Source: Porticoccaceae bacterium (GTDB lineage: Bacteria > Pseudomonadota > Gammaproteobacteria > Pseudomonadales > Porticoccaceae). From it: 38,814 nucleotides of DNA. Under the pieces are notes generated by a model, which did no database searches, had not been told where the DNA came from, and worked only from the letters and a program-made list of their open reading frames with translations. The translations under genes and the position numbers were made by a program. Within the stretch, counting starts at the first letter, position 1. The number at the start of each line of letters is the position of its first letter. Of the stretch, positions 9,105 to 17,310 are shown piece by piece. The DNA lies in contig PABE01000008.1 in assembly GCA_002702725.1 (NCBI GenBank), positions 1 through 38,814 of the forward strand. Reading direction: 5' to 3'.

Positions 9105-9989
9105 TCAGGTGTCCTCCGGCGCCGGTATCGCCAGCCCCCCCGGCACACAGTCCCGGCGCCACCGGCCGACAGCCCATGCCAGCAGCCCTTGGGCATCCAT
9201 CCCCCCGCACTCGACAGAGGCCGGGATGCCAAGCGCTTCCAGGGCCTGGTAGAGATTCTGTTCCGGTTTGTGACTGTTCAGGCTGCGCGCGAGATTCTGC
9301 TTGCTGAGTTTCTGGCCCTGGCGGTTGACCGCCACGGGGATATGGCCGTACACCGGCGGCACCCATCCCAGGCGCTCGAGCAGAAAACGCTGCCGGAACG
9401 TGGAATCCAGCAGGTCGCTGCCGCGAATCACATGGGAAACCCCCTGATCGGCGTCGTCCACTGCCACCGCCAGCTGGTAGGCGTAATAGCCGTCCCGGCG
9501 CAGGACAACGAAGTCGCCGACATCACGATCCAGAGCGGAATGCTGTGCCCCCTGAAAGATATCCTCGAAGTCGATGTCCGTCCCCGGGGGCACCTGCACC
9601 CGCAGGGCATTACCCCGTCGGGGCAAGCCACGACCACGGCAGCGGCCGTCATAGGTACCGCCCATGGCCTTCAGGTCACTGCGGGAACAGCGGCAGTAAT
9701 AGGCATCCCCCTGCTCCAGCAGCCGGGTAATAACGCTTTCATAGCGAGCTGCCCGCTGACTCTGGTAGAGAACGGGACCGTCCCAGACCAGACCGTGGGC
9801 TTCAAGCTGACGCAGGATCAGGCTGGCGGCGCCGGGCATTTCCCGGGGCGGATCGATGTCCTCCATACGCACCAGCCAGCGGCCGTCAGACGCGCGGGCA
9901 TCCAGATAGCTGGCCAGCGCGGCCAGAAGAGAGCCAAAATGCAACGGACCTGTGGGGGAGGGAGCGAAACGGCCAGTGTACTGGGGCAT
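9105..9989 (-). CDS. gluQ: glutamyl-Q tRNA(Asp) synthetase
   Basis: GluQRS is a truncated glutamyl-tRNA synthetase that attaches glutamate to queuosine at position 34 of tRNA(Asp). It lacks the anticodon-binding domain, and at 294 residues this protein fits. The HIGH-type motif is HFGS (17-20) after GRFAPSPTG, and the KMSKS-type motif is KLSKQ (about 229). Zinc-site cysteines lie in YYCRCSR and YDGRC. An upstream in-frame ATG at 10025 would add a Pro/Arg-rich tail absent from relatives, so the ATG at 9989 is chosen. It follows dksA by 50 nt, the classic dksA-gluQ pair, in which gluQ expression depends partly on read-through from dksA. Confidence 0.93.
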   Translation of the reverse strand: MPQYTGRFAPSPTGPLHFGSLLAALASYLDARASDGRWLVRMEDIDPPREMPGAASLILRQLEAHGLVWDGPVLYQSQRAARYESVITRLLEQGDAYYCRCSRSDLKAMGGTYDGRCRGRGLPRRGNALRVQVPPGTDIDFEDIFQGAQHSALDRDVGDFVVLRRDGYYAYQLAVAVDDADQGVSHVIRGSDLLDSTFRQRFLLERLGWVPPVYGHIPVAVNRQGQKLSKQNLARSLNSHKPEQNLYQALEALGIPASVECGGMDAQGLLAWAVGRWRRDCVPGGLAIPAPEDT

Positions 9990-10039
9990 GGGCCGAAGGC
10001 ATCGCGGGGGCGGCATGCGCCGCACCGGCGACGGGTATT

Positions 10040-10489
10040 TTAGTTACCGGTGAGCTGACGTTCCTTGATTTCGTCGAGGGTCTTGCAATCGACGCACAAG
10101 GTCGCCGTGGGGCGGGCCTCAAGCCGGCGAATCCCGATTTCGATACCGCACTGATCACAGAAGCCGTAGTCGTCCGCCTCAATACGCTCAATGGTACTGT
10201 CGATCTTTTTGATCAGTTTGCGTTCGCGGTCGCGGGTGCGCAATTCAAGGCTGAATTCTTCTTCCTGTGTCGCCCGGTCTGCCGGATCCGGGAAATTGGC
10301 TGCCTCATCCTTCATATGAGTAACCGTGCGATCCACTTCTTCCATCAACTCCTGCTTCCAGGCATAGAGAAGTTTCTTGAAGTGCTCGCGCTGTTTCTCA
10401 TTCATGTATTCCTCGCCCTTTTTTTCCTTGTAGGGCTCGAATCCATGCAGGGCAATGGAACTCACTTTGGCAGCGGCTTTTTTCGCCAT
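10040..10489 (-). CDS. dksA: RNA polymerase-binding transcription factor DksA
   Basis: DksA enters the RNA polymerase secondary channel and, with ppGpp, adjusts rRNA, amino-acid and stress promoters. The protein has 149 residues (E. coli has 151) and is nearly identical in its core. The coiled-coil tip motif DPADRA (68-73, DxxDxA) is intact. The four zinc-finger cysteines are C111, C114, C132 and C135, so it is the zinc form rather than the Cys-poor paralogue. A strong sigma-70 promoter lies 40-68 bases upstream. The start at 10489 gives the family-typical N-terminus before GFEPYKEKKGEEYMN. Confidence 0.97.
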   Translation of the reverse strand: MAKKAAAKVSSIALHGFEPYKEKKGEEYMNEKQREHFKKLLYAWKQELMEEVDRTVTHMKDEAANFPDPADRATQEEEFSLELRTRDRERKLIKKIDSTIERIEADDYGFCDQCGIEIGIRRLEARPTATLCVDCKTLDEIKERQLTGN

Positions 10490-10528
10490 TGGCTAGGCCT
10501 CGTTTGTGCGTTGCGACTCAGACCCGCG

Positions 10529-10557
10529 TTTATAGTGGCATGGCTGCCTTTTTTCAA
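10529..10557 (-). promoter_or_regulatory. sigma-70 promoter of dksA-gluQ
   Basis: On the minus strand the sequence reads TTGAAA, 17 bases, then TATAAA. The -35 box is at 10552-10557 and the -10 box at 10529-10534. Transcription would begin near 10522, about 33 bases before the dksA start. Confidence 0.7.
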
Positions 10558-10722
10558 GCAGATTTTGTCCCGTCGTGTCCGAGCAGCGCGAAGCGCTCTC
10601 CCCCTGGAGCTACTTTGAGTGCCCGCCAGCCGCTACAATAGGCCCCTTTACACAGGCACAGGACGTCCGTCATCGACACGCGTAAATTTGCCCATCGAGC
10701 CGCCCAGCTGACCTCGTTCAAG

Positions 10723-11868
10723 GTGGTCGACTTCCTCGACGCCGCCATGGCCCGCCAGGCCCGGGGGCAGGACATCATCCGTATGGAGGTGGGCGAGCCG
10801 GTGTTCGAACTGCCGCCCCGGGTCGCGGAAGCGGCCAGATCGGCGGTCGATGGCGATCACAAAGGCTATACTTCCAGCCTGGGTATACCGCCCCTCCGAC
10901 AGGCCATCGCAGATTTTTACCGGCATCGCTACGCTGTCGACCTTGACCCGGAGCGGGTGGTGGTGACCACCGGCTCAAGCGCCGCCCTGGGCATGGTCTG
11001 CGATCTGCTGCTCAACCCCGGCGACCGGCTGCTGCTCACCGATCCGGGCTACCCCTGTAACGCCAACTTTGTCCGCCGCTGCGACGCACTGCCTGCGCGT
11101 ATCCCCGTCGATGCGGAAAACCACTACCAGCCGACGCCGTCCGCCGTCGCCTCCCACTGGCAACAGGGCACCCGGGCACTGCTGGTGGCCTCCCCCAGCA
11201 ATCCCACCGGGGATGTTCTCGATGCTGCCGCCATCACCGGACTCAACGAATGCGTGCGCGCCCGCGATGGCTGGCTGATTGTCGACGAAATCTACCACGG
11301 CCTGTGCTACACCGACGGCGGTCTTTCCACCGCACTGGCCTGCGGCGAGGACATCATCGTCATCAACAGTTTCTCAAAATACTTTGCCATGCCGGGCTGG
11401 CGGCTGGGCTGGATGGTATTGCCGGAAACCGCCATCCCGCCGGTGCGACTGATGACCCAGAACTTTTTTATCTCGCCACCGGCCATCGCCCAGCACGCCG
11501 CCCTGGCCGCTTTCCACCCCGAGAGCCTGGCCGAGTTCGATGCCCGCCGGGAAACATTGCGTCAGCGACGGGATTTTCTCGTACCGGCACTGAGGGAGCT
11601 CGGGTTCACCATCAGCCACTTCCCCCCCGGGGCCTTCTATGTCTACGCCGGTATCGACGGTCTGGCCGATGACTGTGAAGACCTGTGCTGGCAGCTTCTG
11701 GATCAGGCCGGGGTGTCCGTGACACCCGGCACGGATTTCGGCAACCACCGGGCGCACAGGCATGTCCGCTTCTCCTATACAGCGGAACCCCTGCCCCGTC
11801 TTAAGGAGGCCGTACGACGACTCGCCGGTGTACTCGGCAAGCCCATCCCGACCGACGCGAGAACCTGA
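10723..11868 (+). CDS. class I/II pyridoxal-phosphate aminotransferase
   Basis: This fold-type I aminotransferase has the PLP motifs: TTGSSAALGM, SPSNPTGDV, DEIYHGL and the Schiff-base Lys in NSFSKYFAMPGWRLGW. FSYT...RLKEA at the C-terminus is also typical. It transfers an amino group between an amino acid and a 2-oxo acid; the substrate is not evident. GTG 10723 is the first canonical start codon after an in-frame stop at 10639. However, the codons upstream (10672-10722) encode RKFAHRAAQLTSFKVVDF, which looks like the family's normal N-terminal helix. The real start may therefore be ATC at 10672, with AGGA eight bases before it. A possible -10 box TACAAT lies at 10634-10639. It is followed after four bases by sfsA, probably in one transcript. 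A similar aminotransferase gene lies beside dksA in Pseudomonas. Confidence 0.88.
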   Translation: MVDFLDAAMARQARGQDIIRMEVGEPVFELPPRVAEAARSAVDGDHKGYTSSLGIPPLRQAIADFYRHRYAVDLDPERVVVTTGSSAALGMVCDLLLNPGDRLLLTDPGYPCNANFVRRCDALPARIPVDAENHYQPTPSAVASHWQQGTRALLVASPSNPTGDVLDAAAITGLNECVRARDGWLIVDEIYHGLCYTDGGLSTALACGEDIIVINSFSKYFAMPGWRLGWMVLPETAIPPVRLMTQNFFISPPAIAQHAALAAFHPESLAEFDARRETLRQRRDFLVPALRELGFTISHFPPGAFYVYAGIDGLADDCEDLCWQLLDQAGVSVTPGTDFGNHRAHRHVRFSYTAEPLPRLKEAVRRLAGVLGKPIPTDART

Positions 11869-11872
11869 CGCC

Positions 11873-12580
11873 ATGGAACTGAATCCACCACTACAACAGG
11901 GCATTCTGCTGAAGCGCTACAAGCGGTTTCTGGCCGACGTCGAACTCAGTGAAGGCCAGATCATCACGGTCCACTGCCCGAACACAGGTTCCATGAAGAA
12001 CTGTGTGGTGCCGGGCACTGCATGCTGGTTTTCCCTGTCGGACAACCCAAAACGCAAACTGCCCGGCACCCTGGAGATCACCACTACCCCCTCGGGCTGT
12101 CTCGCCGGGGTCAATACCGCCCGCCCCAACCAGCTTGTGCGAGAGGCGATAGAAGCCGGGCGGGTACCGGAACTCAACGGCTACACCGGTCTGAAACCCG
12201 AGGTCCGCTATGGCGACGAAAACAGCCGCATTGATCTGCTGCTCACCGCGCCGGACAGAGCGGCCTGCTACGTGGAAGTCAAAAACACCACCCTGGAAGC
12301 GGGCGGCGGCCTGGTGACGTTCCCCGATGCGGTCACTGCGCGGGGCGCCAAGCATCTGCGCGAACTGATCAAGATGGTCGCAGCGGGAAACCGGGCGGTA
12401 CTGTTTTTCTGTGTTCAGCACACGGGGGCGGAGCGGGCCGGCCCCGCCGATGATGTCGATCCCGAGTACGGTCGCCTGTTGCGGGAGGCCATGGCGGCCG
12501 GGGTAGAGGTATTGGCCTACGCCTGCCGCCTGTCGGCACGGGAAATCGCGCTTGATCGGCCGGTACCGTTCGTGCTCTAG
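11873..12580 (+). CDS. sfsA: DNA/RNA nuclease SfsA (sugar fermentation stimulation protein)
   Basis: The 235-residue protein matches E. coli SfsA (234 residues) throughout. Landmarks are the N-terminal OB-like part (LLKRYKRFLADVEL; CPNTGSMKNC) and the nuclease-like core with SRIDLLL and YVEVKNTTL. Asp and the E-x-K pair in these motifs are the expected metal-binding residues of a PD-(D/E)XK fold. A C-terminal DPEYGRLLREAMAAGVEVLAY-like segment follows. SfsA was named for effects on maltose metabolism and binds nucleic acid; its cellular role is still poorly defined. The start is ATG 11873, four bases after the aminotransferase stop. A longer in-frame reading would run back into that gene and is not supported. 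Confidence 0.93.
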   Translation: MELNPPLQQGILLKRYKRFLADVELSEGQIITVHCPNTGSMKNCVVPGTACWFSLSDNPKRKLPGTLEITTTPSGCLAGVNTARPNQLVREAIEAGRVPELNGYTGLKPEVRYGDENSRIDLLLTAPDRAACYVEVKNTTLEAGGGLVTFPDAVTARGAKHLRELIKMVAAGNRAVLFFCVQHTGAERAGPADDVDPEYGRLLREAMAAGVEVLAYACRLSAREIALDRPVPFVL

Positions 12581-12668
12581 GACCTTGGCCCGGCGCCCGG
12601 GGGCAATGTAAAACCCGGCGCACAGAAAAATCCTTTATCACCCCTGCGAGGCCAATTACCATCTACCC

Positions 12669-12845
12669 ATGCTTAACAACAGACTCGCAGCACTGCTGGT
12701 GTTTCTCACCTGTGTGATCACGCCCATGGCGATTCACTGGATTACTGTTCCCGGTTCCAGCTGGCTTCGCCCGTACCTGGCCTGGGCACTGGTCATCACG
12801 GCCGCCTGGTTGTGGCAGCGGCGCAGGGGACACTATGAGCGTTGA
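12669..12845 (+). CDS. cbrX: small membrane protein CbrX, upstream partner of cbrA
   Basis: This 58-residue gene encodes two hydrophobic segments (about residues 6-25 and 36-49) and a basic tail (QRRRGHYER). Its stop codon at 12843-12845 overlaps the first 11 bases of cbrA. In Pseudomonas a small membrane-protein gene (cbrX) overlaps the start of cbrA in the same way and couples its translation to cbrA. The position, size and hydrophobicity all agree here. No clear ribosome-binding site precedes ATG 12669; GAGG lies too far upstream. The sequence around its start codon (AACAACAG, 12675-12682) resembles a Hfq/Crc CA motif, which would allow catabolite control of the whole operon. Identity rests on context more than on sequence. 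Confidence 0.7.
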   Translation: MLNNRLAALLVFLTCVITPMAIHWITVPGSSWLRPYLAWALVITAAWLWQRRRGHYER

Positions 12846-15729
12846 CGGCGTCATCAGCCTGATACTGTTCCTGGTACTCTTTTTCGCCATCGGCCTGGCG
12901 GTGCAAAGCCGTCGCATGCCGTCGGCACTGTGGACCCATCCGCTCATTTATGCCCTGAGTTTTTACGGCGTCAGCGGCATTCTATTTTACTCCGGCGTTG
13001 TCGAGTTACTGGGCCGGTTTGGCTATGCGGGCCTTTTGGGCGTGGCCGCCTATACACTGCTCTTTATTTTTTCACCGCTGTTTCTCGAACCGTTGCGCTG
13101 GATCACCCGGTCCAACGCGTTTTCATCGATTCCTGACCTAATGGTCTATCGATTCCGATCCGTGCGCATCGGCAAGGTCGCAACACTGACCCTGGCGGTA
13201 TCGAGCCTGCCCATCGCCGCGGCGCAGCTGAAAATCATTGCCGAGCTTTTCTTCCCCGTCGCCTACAACGGCGCAACAGGCAAAGTGGCGCTGATGACGA
13301 CGCTGTGCGCCTCCGCTATCGGCTTCATGTGGCTGTTTCGCCGGCAATCGAGGGCCCAGCGCGCCATCCCGCCGGTCATGGCCTTTGGTGCTCTGCTGGC
13401 CCTTGCCTCGTTGCTGGCCTGCGGAATACTCGCCGTGTTTGGCGTATTCGGCGGGCTGACCGCCATGAATGAATGGGCCGAAGCCTCCGCGCAACTGTCG
13501 ATTATCAAGCGTTTCGACACGGCCTATGCCCTGATCCTGATCTTCTTCAGCGCCCCTTTCATGCTTCCGCAACTGACCTATATCCAGACCATGGGGCGCT
13601 GGTGGCCACGCAACCTGCCCTCAAACTGGATGCCGCCGCTGATGTTTCTGCTGGCGTCACTGCCCGCCTTCCCCATTCTCTGGGCAGGCCTTGAGATGAA
13701 GATCGATGCTCCTCTCCATCACTATGTATCGAGTCTGCCCCTGGCTCTCAATCAGCCGCTGATCCACATCCTGACCCTGGTGGCGGCGCTGTTTATCTCC
13801 ATGGGCATGCTGACGGTGACCGCAATAGCCCTGGGCAAGTTTTATCTCACCACTTTTATCACGCCACGCCGGACCCGCTTTATCGATGTCCGGTTACACG
13901 AATGGCTGGACAACTGGTCTTTCCGCATCGGTGCACTGTGGGTACTGGCGGCGCTCGGATTTGGCCTGACAGTGCAATCCGGAAGCGTTACCGACCTCAC
14001 CATCGCCGGCATGATGGGCTTAAGTCAGCTTGTGCCGGCGATGATTGCGACCCTCTACCTTCCGTGGATCAACCGTTTCGGCTGCAAGGCCGGCCTCGCC
14101 GTCGGACTGTCCATCTGGCTGGTGAGCTCCGTGTTACCGCTGTTTACCGGCAGCGCCGTGCTGAACCTGCCGTGGGGCGGCGATCTGGTGGTAGGTCCCG
14201 CCAATTGGGCATTCTGGCTGGTGGAATCACTGATCGCCAACCTGCTGGTAACACTTCTGGCGTCACGTCTGACCCGAGCAACCGAGGAGGAGCACCGCCA
14301 CGCCTACCGCACCATGGTTGACAGCCTGCCTGTGCCGCAACGTACCAGTCTGGCCATGACCAGCGCCAATGACGTCGAAGCGAAACTCGCCTACAAAATA
14401 GGCAAGGAGGCCGCGGCCCGCGAAGTCGCCCAGGCAGTCGACGGGCTGGATATCGATCGCAACGACCACCGCCCCCTGGTCCTGCGCATGTTCCGGGACC
14501 GGCTGGGCTACAACCTGAGCGAAAAAGTCGGCACCTTTACCAGTGAACAGATCATGGACGCCATCATGCCTCTGGGCCGCGACGGCGACGTTCCCATGGA
14601 CGACATGACGTTGCTCGAAATCCGACTGGCCAATGCGGGCAGCGCGCTATCCGGGTTGGCGGCGGAGCTGAACAAGTTGCGCCTGTACCATCGCCAGACC
14701 CTGGAAAATCTGCCCATCGGTGTCTGCTCCGTCGACAGGGCCGGCGAGATACTGTTCTGGAACCAGACCATGGCCACCTGCACGGGCATTGACTCCCACA
14801 CTGCGGAGGGCGGCAACCTGACGGACCTTCATGCCCCCTGGGGCGATCTCCTGAAGTCTTTTGCCCAGGAAGACGCCAACGAGTGGCCTGCCCTGGAGGT
14901 GGAAAATCCCCAGCGCGGGAACGGCAACAACAGCACCGCCTGGTTTCATCTGCAAAAGTATCGGGTCGAGGAAAACTCACCGGTCTATTCCGGCAATCAG
15001 ATCATTCTGATGGAAGACATCACCGAGCGACTGAAGCTCATCCAGGAACTCGCCCATTCGGAGCGACTCACCTCTGTGGGCCGCCTGGCGGCCGGCGTCG
15101 CCCATGAAATCGGCAACCCGGTGACGGGTATTTCCTGCCTGGCCCAGGACCTGCAAAGCGACAGCGCCGATCCGGAGGCCAAGGAAATCGCCCGGATGAT
15201 ACTGAATCAGACCGACCGGATTTCCACCATCGTCAGGACGCTGATCGATTTCTCACGCAATGACGACAACAGCATTCACGGCCCGACAGATATCGCCAGG
15301 GCCGTGAACGACGCCATACAGCTGCTGAACCTGGACAGGAGCGCGAAACCTGTCCGCTTCCTGAATCGGGTGCCGGAAGAAATCAGGGTTTACGGGGACG
15401 GCCATCAGCTGACCCAGGTCTTCGTCAACCTGCTCTCCAATGCCCGGGATGCCAGCCCGGAGAACAGCCTCATTCGTATCGAATACGAACCGGGCGACGG
15501 CAACACCCATCGCTTCCATGTGATCGATCCGGGGCACGGTATACCATCGGAACTGCAGGACCGGGTCCTCGACCCTTTCTTTACCACCAAGGACCCGGGT
15601 GACGGCACAGGGCTTGGACTATCGCTGGTCTACAGCATCATTCGGCTGCACCGCGGCACCCTGACCATCAGCAGTCCAATCAGCGAAAACGGCGGCACAC
15701 AAATCACCCTGACCCTGAACAGCCCTTGA
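12835..15729 (+). CDS. cbrA: sensor histidine kinase CbrA with SLC5-like transporter domain
   Basis: This 964-residue protein has the unusual CbrA architecture. A sodium:solute-symporter-like (SLC5) N-terminal half contains about 13 membrane helices (residues 1-480). A STAC-like linker (about 500-610) and a PAS domain (about 620-735; ENLPIGVCSVDRAGEI) follow. Next is a HisKA domain with the phosphorylated His at 757 (GVAHEIGNP), then a HATPase domain (NLLSNARDA; DPGHGI; GDGTGLGLSLVYS). CbrA controls CbrB in carbon and nitrogen balance, and in Pseudomonas histidine transport through its SLC5 part has been reported. Its start is well supported by AGGGG five bases before ATG 12835, within cbrX. 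It runs to four bases into the first possible cbrB codon, and both belong to one operon. Confidence 0.93.
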   Translation: MSVDGVISLILFLVLFFAIGLAVQSRRMPSALWTHPLIYALSFYGVSGILFYSGVVELLGRFGYAGLLGVAAYTLLFIFSPLFLEPLRWITRSNAFSSIPDLMVYRFRSVRIGKVATLTLAVSSLPIAAAQLKIIAELFFPVAYNGATGKVALMTTLCASAIGFMWLFRRQSRAQRAIPPVMAFGALLALASLLACGILAVFGVFGGLTAMNEWAEASAQLSIIKRFDTAYALILIFFSAPFMLPQLTYIQTMGRWWPRNLPSNWMPPLMFLLASLPAFPILWAGLEMKIDAPLHHYVSSLPLALNQPLIHILTLVAALFISMGMLTVTAIALGKFYLTTFITPRRTRFIDVRLHEWLDNWSFRIGALWVLAALGFGLTVQSGSVTDLTIAGMMGLSQLVPAMIATLYLPWINRFGCKAGLAVGLSIWLVSSVLPLFTGSAVLNLPWGGDLVVGPANWAFWLVESLIANLLVTLLASRLTRATEEEHRHAYRTMVDSLPVPQRTSLAMTSANDVEAKLAYKIGKEAAAREVAQAVDGLDIDRNDHRPLVLRMFRDRLGYNLSEKVGTFTSEQIMDAIMPLGRDGDVPMDDMTLLEIRLANAGSALSGLAAELNKLRLYHRQTLENLPIGVCSVDRAGEILFWNQTMATCTGIDSHTAEGGNLTDLHAPWGDLLKSFAQEDANEWPALEVENPQRGNGNNSTAWFHLQKYRVEENSPVYSGNQIILMEDITERLKLIQELAHSERLTSVGRLAAGVAHEIGNPVTGISCLAQDLQSDSADPEAKEIARMILNQTDRISTIVRTLIDFSRNDDNSIHGPTDIARAVNDAIQLLNLDRSAKPVRFLNRVPEEIRVYGDGHQLTQVFVNLLSNARDASPENSLIRIEYEPGDGNTHRFHVIDPGHGIPSELQDRVLDPFFTTKDPGDGTGLGLSLVYSIIRLHRGTLTISSPISENGGTQITLTLNSP

Positions 15730-15776
15730 TTCTGTCGCTCAGGGTGGTAAAACTAACCCTCCCCAGCCACCCCCGT

Positions 15777-17156
15777 ATGCCCATGCAACGCATCCTGATT
15801 GTTGAAGACGAAGAAGTCATCCGCCATTCACTGCTGAAATTGCTCGATCGCAACGGCTATGAAGCGGAGGCCGCGGCCAACATCCAGGACGCCACCCAGC
15901 GTTTCAGTCTGGAGAACTACTCGCTGATAATCAGTGACCTGCGACTTCCCGGCGCCCCGGGTACGGACCTGATCAAGCTGGCCGGGGATGTCCCGGTACT
16001 GATCATGACCAGCTACGCGAGCCTGCGTTCGGCGGTCGATACCATGAAGCTGGGTGCCGTTGACTATATCCCCAAACCCTTTGATCAAAAGGAGCTGATC
16101 AGCTCTATCAAGCGCATCCTGAGCGCCCAGAACACCGTCAAGGAATTCCATTCCCCGACCCATGCCAGCCGCGGCATGATCGGCAACAGTACCCCGATGA
16201 AAGAGGTGTTCAACATTATTCACAAAGTGGCGCCCACGGATGCCACCGTATTGATTCACGGTGAAACGGGCACCGGCAAGGAGCTCGCGGCCAAAGCCAT
16301 CCACAACGAGAGTCACCGGGCGCAGGCGCCGATCATCTGCGTCAACTGCGCCGCAATTCCCGACACCCTGATTGAAGCCGAGCTTTTCGGTCATGAGAAA
16401 GGCGCCTTCACAGGCGCCCACGAGAGCCGCACCGGCCTCGTGGCCGCCGCAGATGGCGGCACCCTGTTCCTCGATGAAATCGGAGAATTGCCGCTTGAGG
16501 CCCAGGCGCGGTTGCTGCGGGTACTGCAGGAAGGAGAGGTGCGTCCGATCGGTTCGGTAAAATCCCGCAAGGTCGATGTCCGGCTGGTGACGGCGACCCA
16601 TCGCAATTTGCAGAAACTGTGCAGGGAAGGCCGCTTCCGGGAGGATTTGTATTACCGCATCAATGTAGTCAATCTGAATATTCCGCCGTTGCGTGAACGG
16701 GGCAAGGATATCCTCGAAATTGCCGAGTACCTGCTGGAAAAATACAGCCAGCGTATGGGGCGCCACTCTCTGGTGCTGGCGCCGGACGCCATTCAGGCAA
16801 TCACGACCTATGCCTGGCCCGGCAACATCCGGGAAATGGAGAACTCGATACAGCGGGCGGTGATTCTGTGCGACGAAAACCAGGCCATCAGCCATGATTT
16901 GCTGGGCATCGATCTGACACTTGTCGAGATCGACGAGGATCAGGATACGGAGTTCACGGCCAGCGAAAGCACCCGCAAGCCCCTCGACAAGGACACCCCC
17001 GAGGGGTTGTCCCTGGAGGATTACTTCACCCGGTTTGTACTCGAAAATCAGCACGCCATGAGTGAGACGGAGCTGGCCAAGAAACTTGGCATCAGTCGCA
17101 AGTGTCTGTGGGAACGACGCCAGAAACTGGGCATACCCCGAACCAAAAGCGCCTGA
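15777..17156 (+). CDS. cbrB: sigma-54-dependent response regulator CbrB
   Basis: CbrB is an NtrC-family activator of 459 residues. The receiver domain (1-120) has acidic residues D11/E12, phospho-acceptor D54 (IISDLRLPG) and K104-type lysine (IPKPFD). The AAA+ domain has Walker A GETGTGKE (about 162) and the sigma-54 contact motif GAFTGA at 209-214, both intact. A Fis-type helix-turn-helix ends the protein (ELAKKLGISRKCLWERRQKL). It activates sigma-54 promoters, most famously crcZ, which is predicted directly downstream here. ATG 15777 or the in-frame ATG 15783 fits the conserved start MQRILIVEDEE. Earlier codons (TTG 15726, GTG 15744) are possible but not conserved, and no good ribosome-binding site was seen. 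Confidence 0.94.
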   Translation: MPMQRILIVEDEEVIRHSLLKLLDRNGYEAEAAANIQDATQRFSLENYSLIISDLRLPGAPGTDLIKLAGDVPVLIMTSYASLRSAVDTMKLGAVDYIPKPFDQKELISSIKRILSAQNTVKEFHSPTHASRGMIGNSTPMKEVFNIIHKVAPTDATVLIHGETGTGKELAAKAIHNESHRAQAPIICVNCAAIPDTLIEAELFGHEKGAFTGAHESRTGLVAAADGGTLFLDEIGELPLEAQARLLRVLQEGEVRPIGSVKSRKVDVRLVTATHRNLQKLCREGRFREDLYYRINVVNLNIPPLRERGKDILEIAEYLLEKYSQRMGRHSLVLAPDAIQAITTYAWPGNIREMENSIQRAVILCDENQAISHDLLGIDLTLVEIDEDQDTEFTASESTRKPLDKDTPEGLSLEDYFTRFVLENQHAMSETELAKKLGISRKCLWERRQKLGIPRTKSA

Positions 17157-17174
17157 CGCCACCGAAGGGATCGA

Positions 17175-17210
17175 GTAACACCGAAACACCCGCCGTGAAA
17201 AAACGTAACA
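17175..17210 (+). promoter_or_regulatory. two GTAACA half-sites, candidate CbrB upstream activating sites
   Basis: GTAACA occurs at 17175-17180 and again at 17205-17210. The copies are in the same orientation and 30 bases apart, which is about three helical turns. They lie about 90 and 120 bases before the -12 element of the sigma-54 promoter, the normal range for NtrC-type enhancers. CbrB sites in Pseudomonas are built from GTTAC/GTAAC subsites. The complementary TGTTAC arm of a full palindrome was not found. Confidence 0.5.
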
Positions 17211-17224
17211 CTTTTCAGTTTTGC

Positions 17225-17255
17225 GCCGTTTCCAAACGGCTAGCTATTTTTATAA
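17225..17255 (+). terminator. possible weak terminator after cbrB
   Basis: GCCGTT and AACGGC flank a four-base TCCA loop, and the hairpin is followed by TAGCTATTTTTATAA. This might end the cbrXAB transcript before the small-RNA promoter. The T-run is interrupted, so termination would be partial at best. Confidence 0.35.
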
Positions 17256-17284
17256 GGCATTGATAAAAAACAAAAAACCATTTT

Positions 17285-17300
17285 TGGCACAGTCTTCGCT
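17285..17300 (+). promoter_or_regulatory. sigma-54 promoter of the CrcZ-like RNA
   Basis: The sequence TGGCACAGTCTTCGCT has the invariant GG at 17286-17287 and GC at 17298-17299, exactly ten bases apart, as in the -24/-12 consensus. Transcription should start around 17309-17312. It lies directly downstream of the gene for a sigma-54 activator. Confidence 0.8.
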
Positions 17301-17310
17301 ATATATTATG

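Noticed and set aside
15828-17189. 453-codon open frame on the minus strand
   Set aside because: It is antisense to cbrB, whose receiver, AAA+ and helix-turn-helix motifs are all intact on the plus strand.
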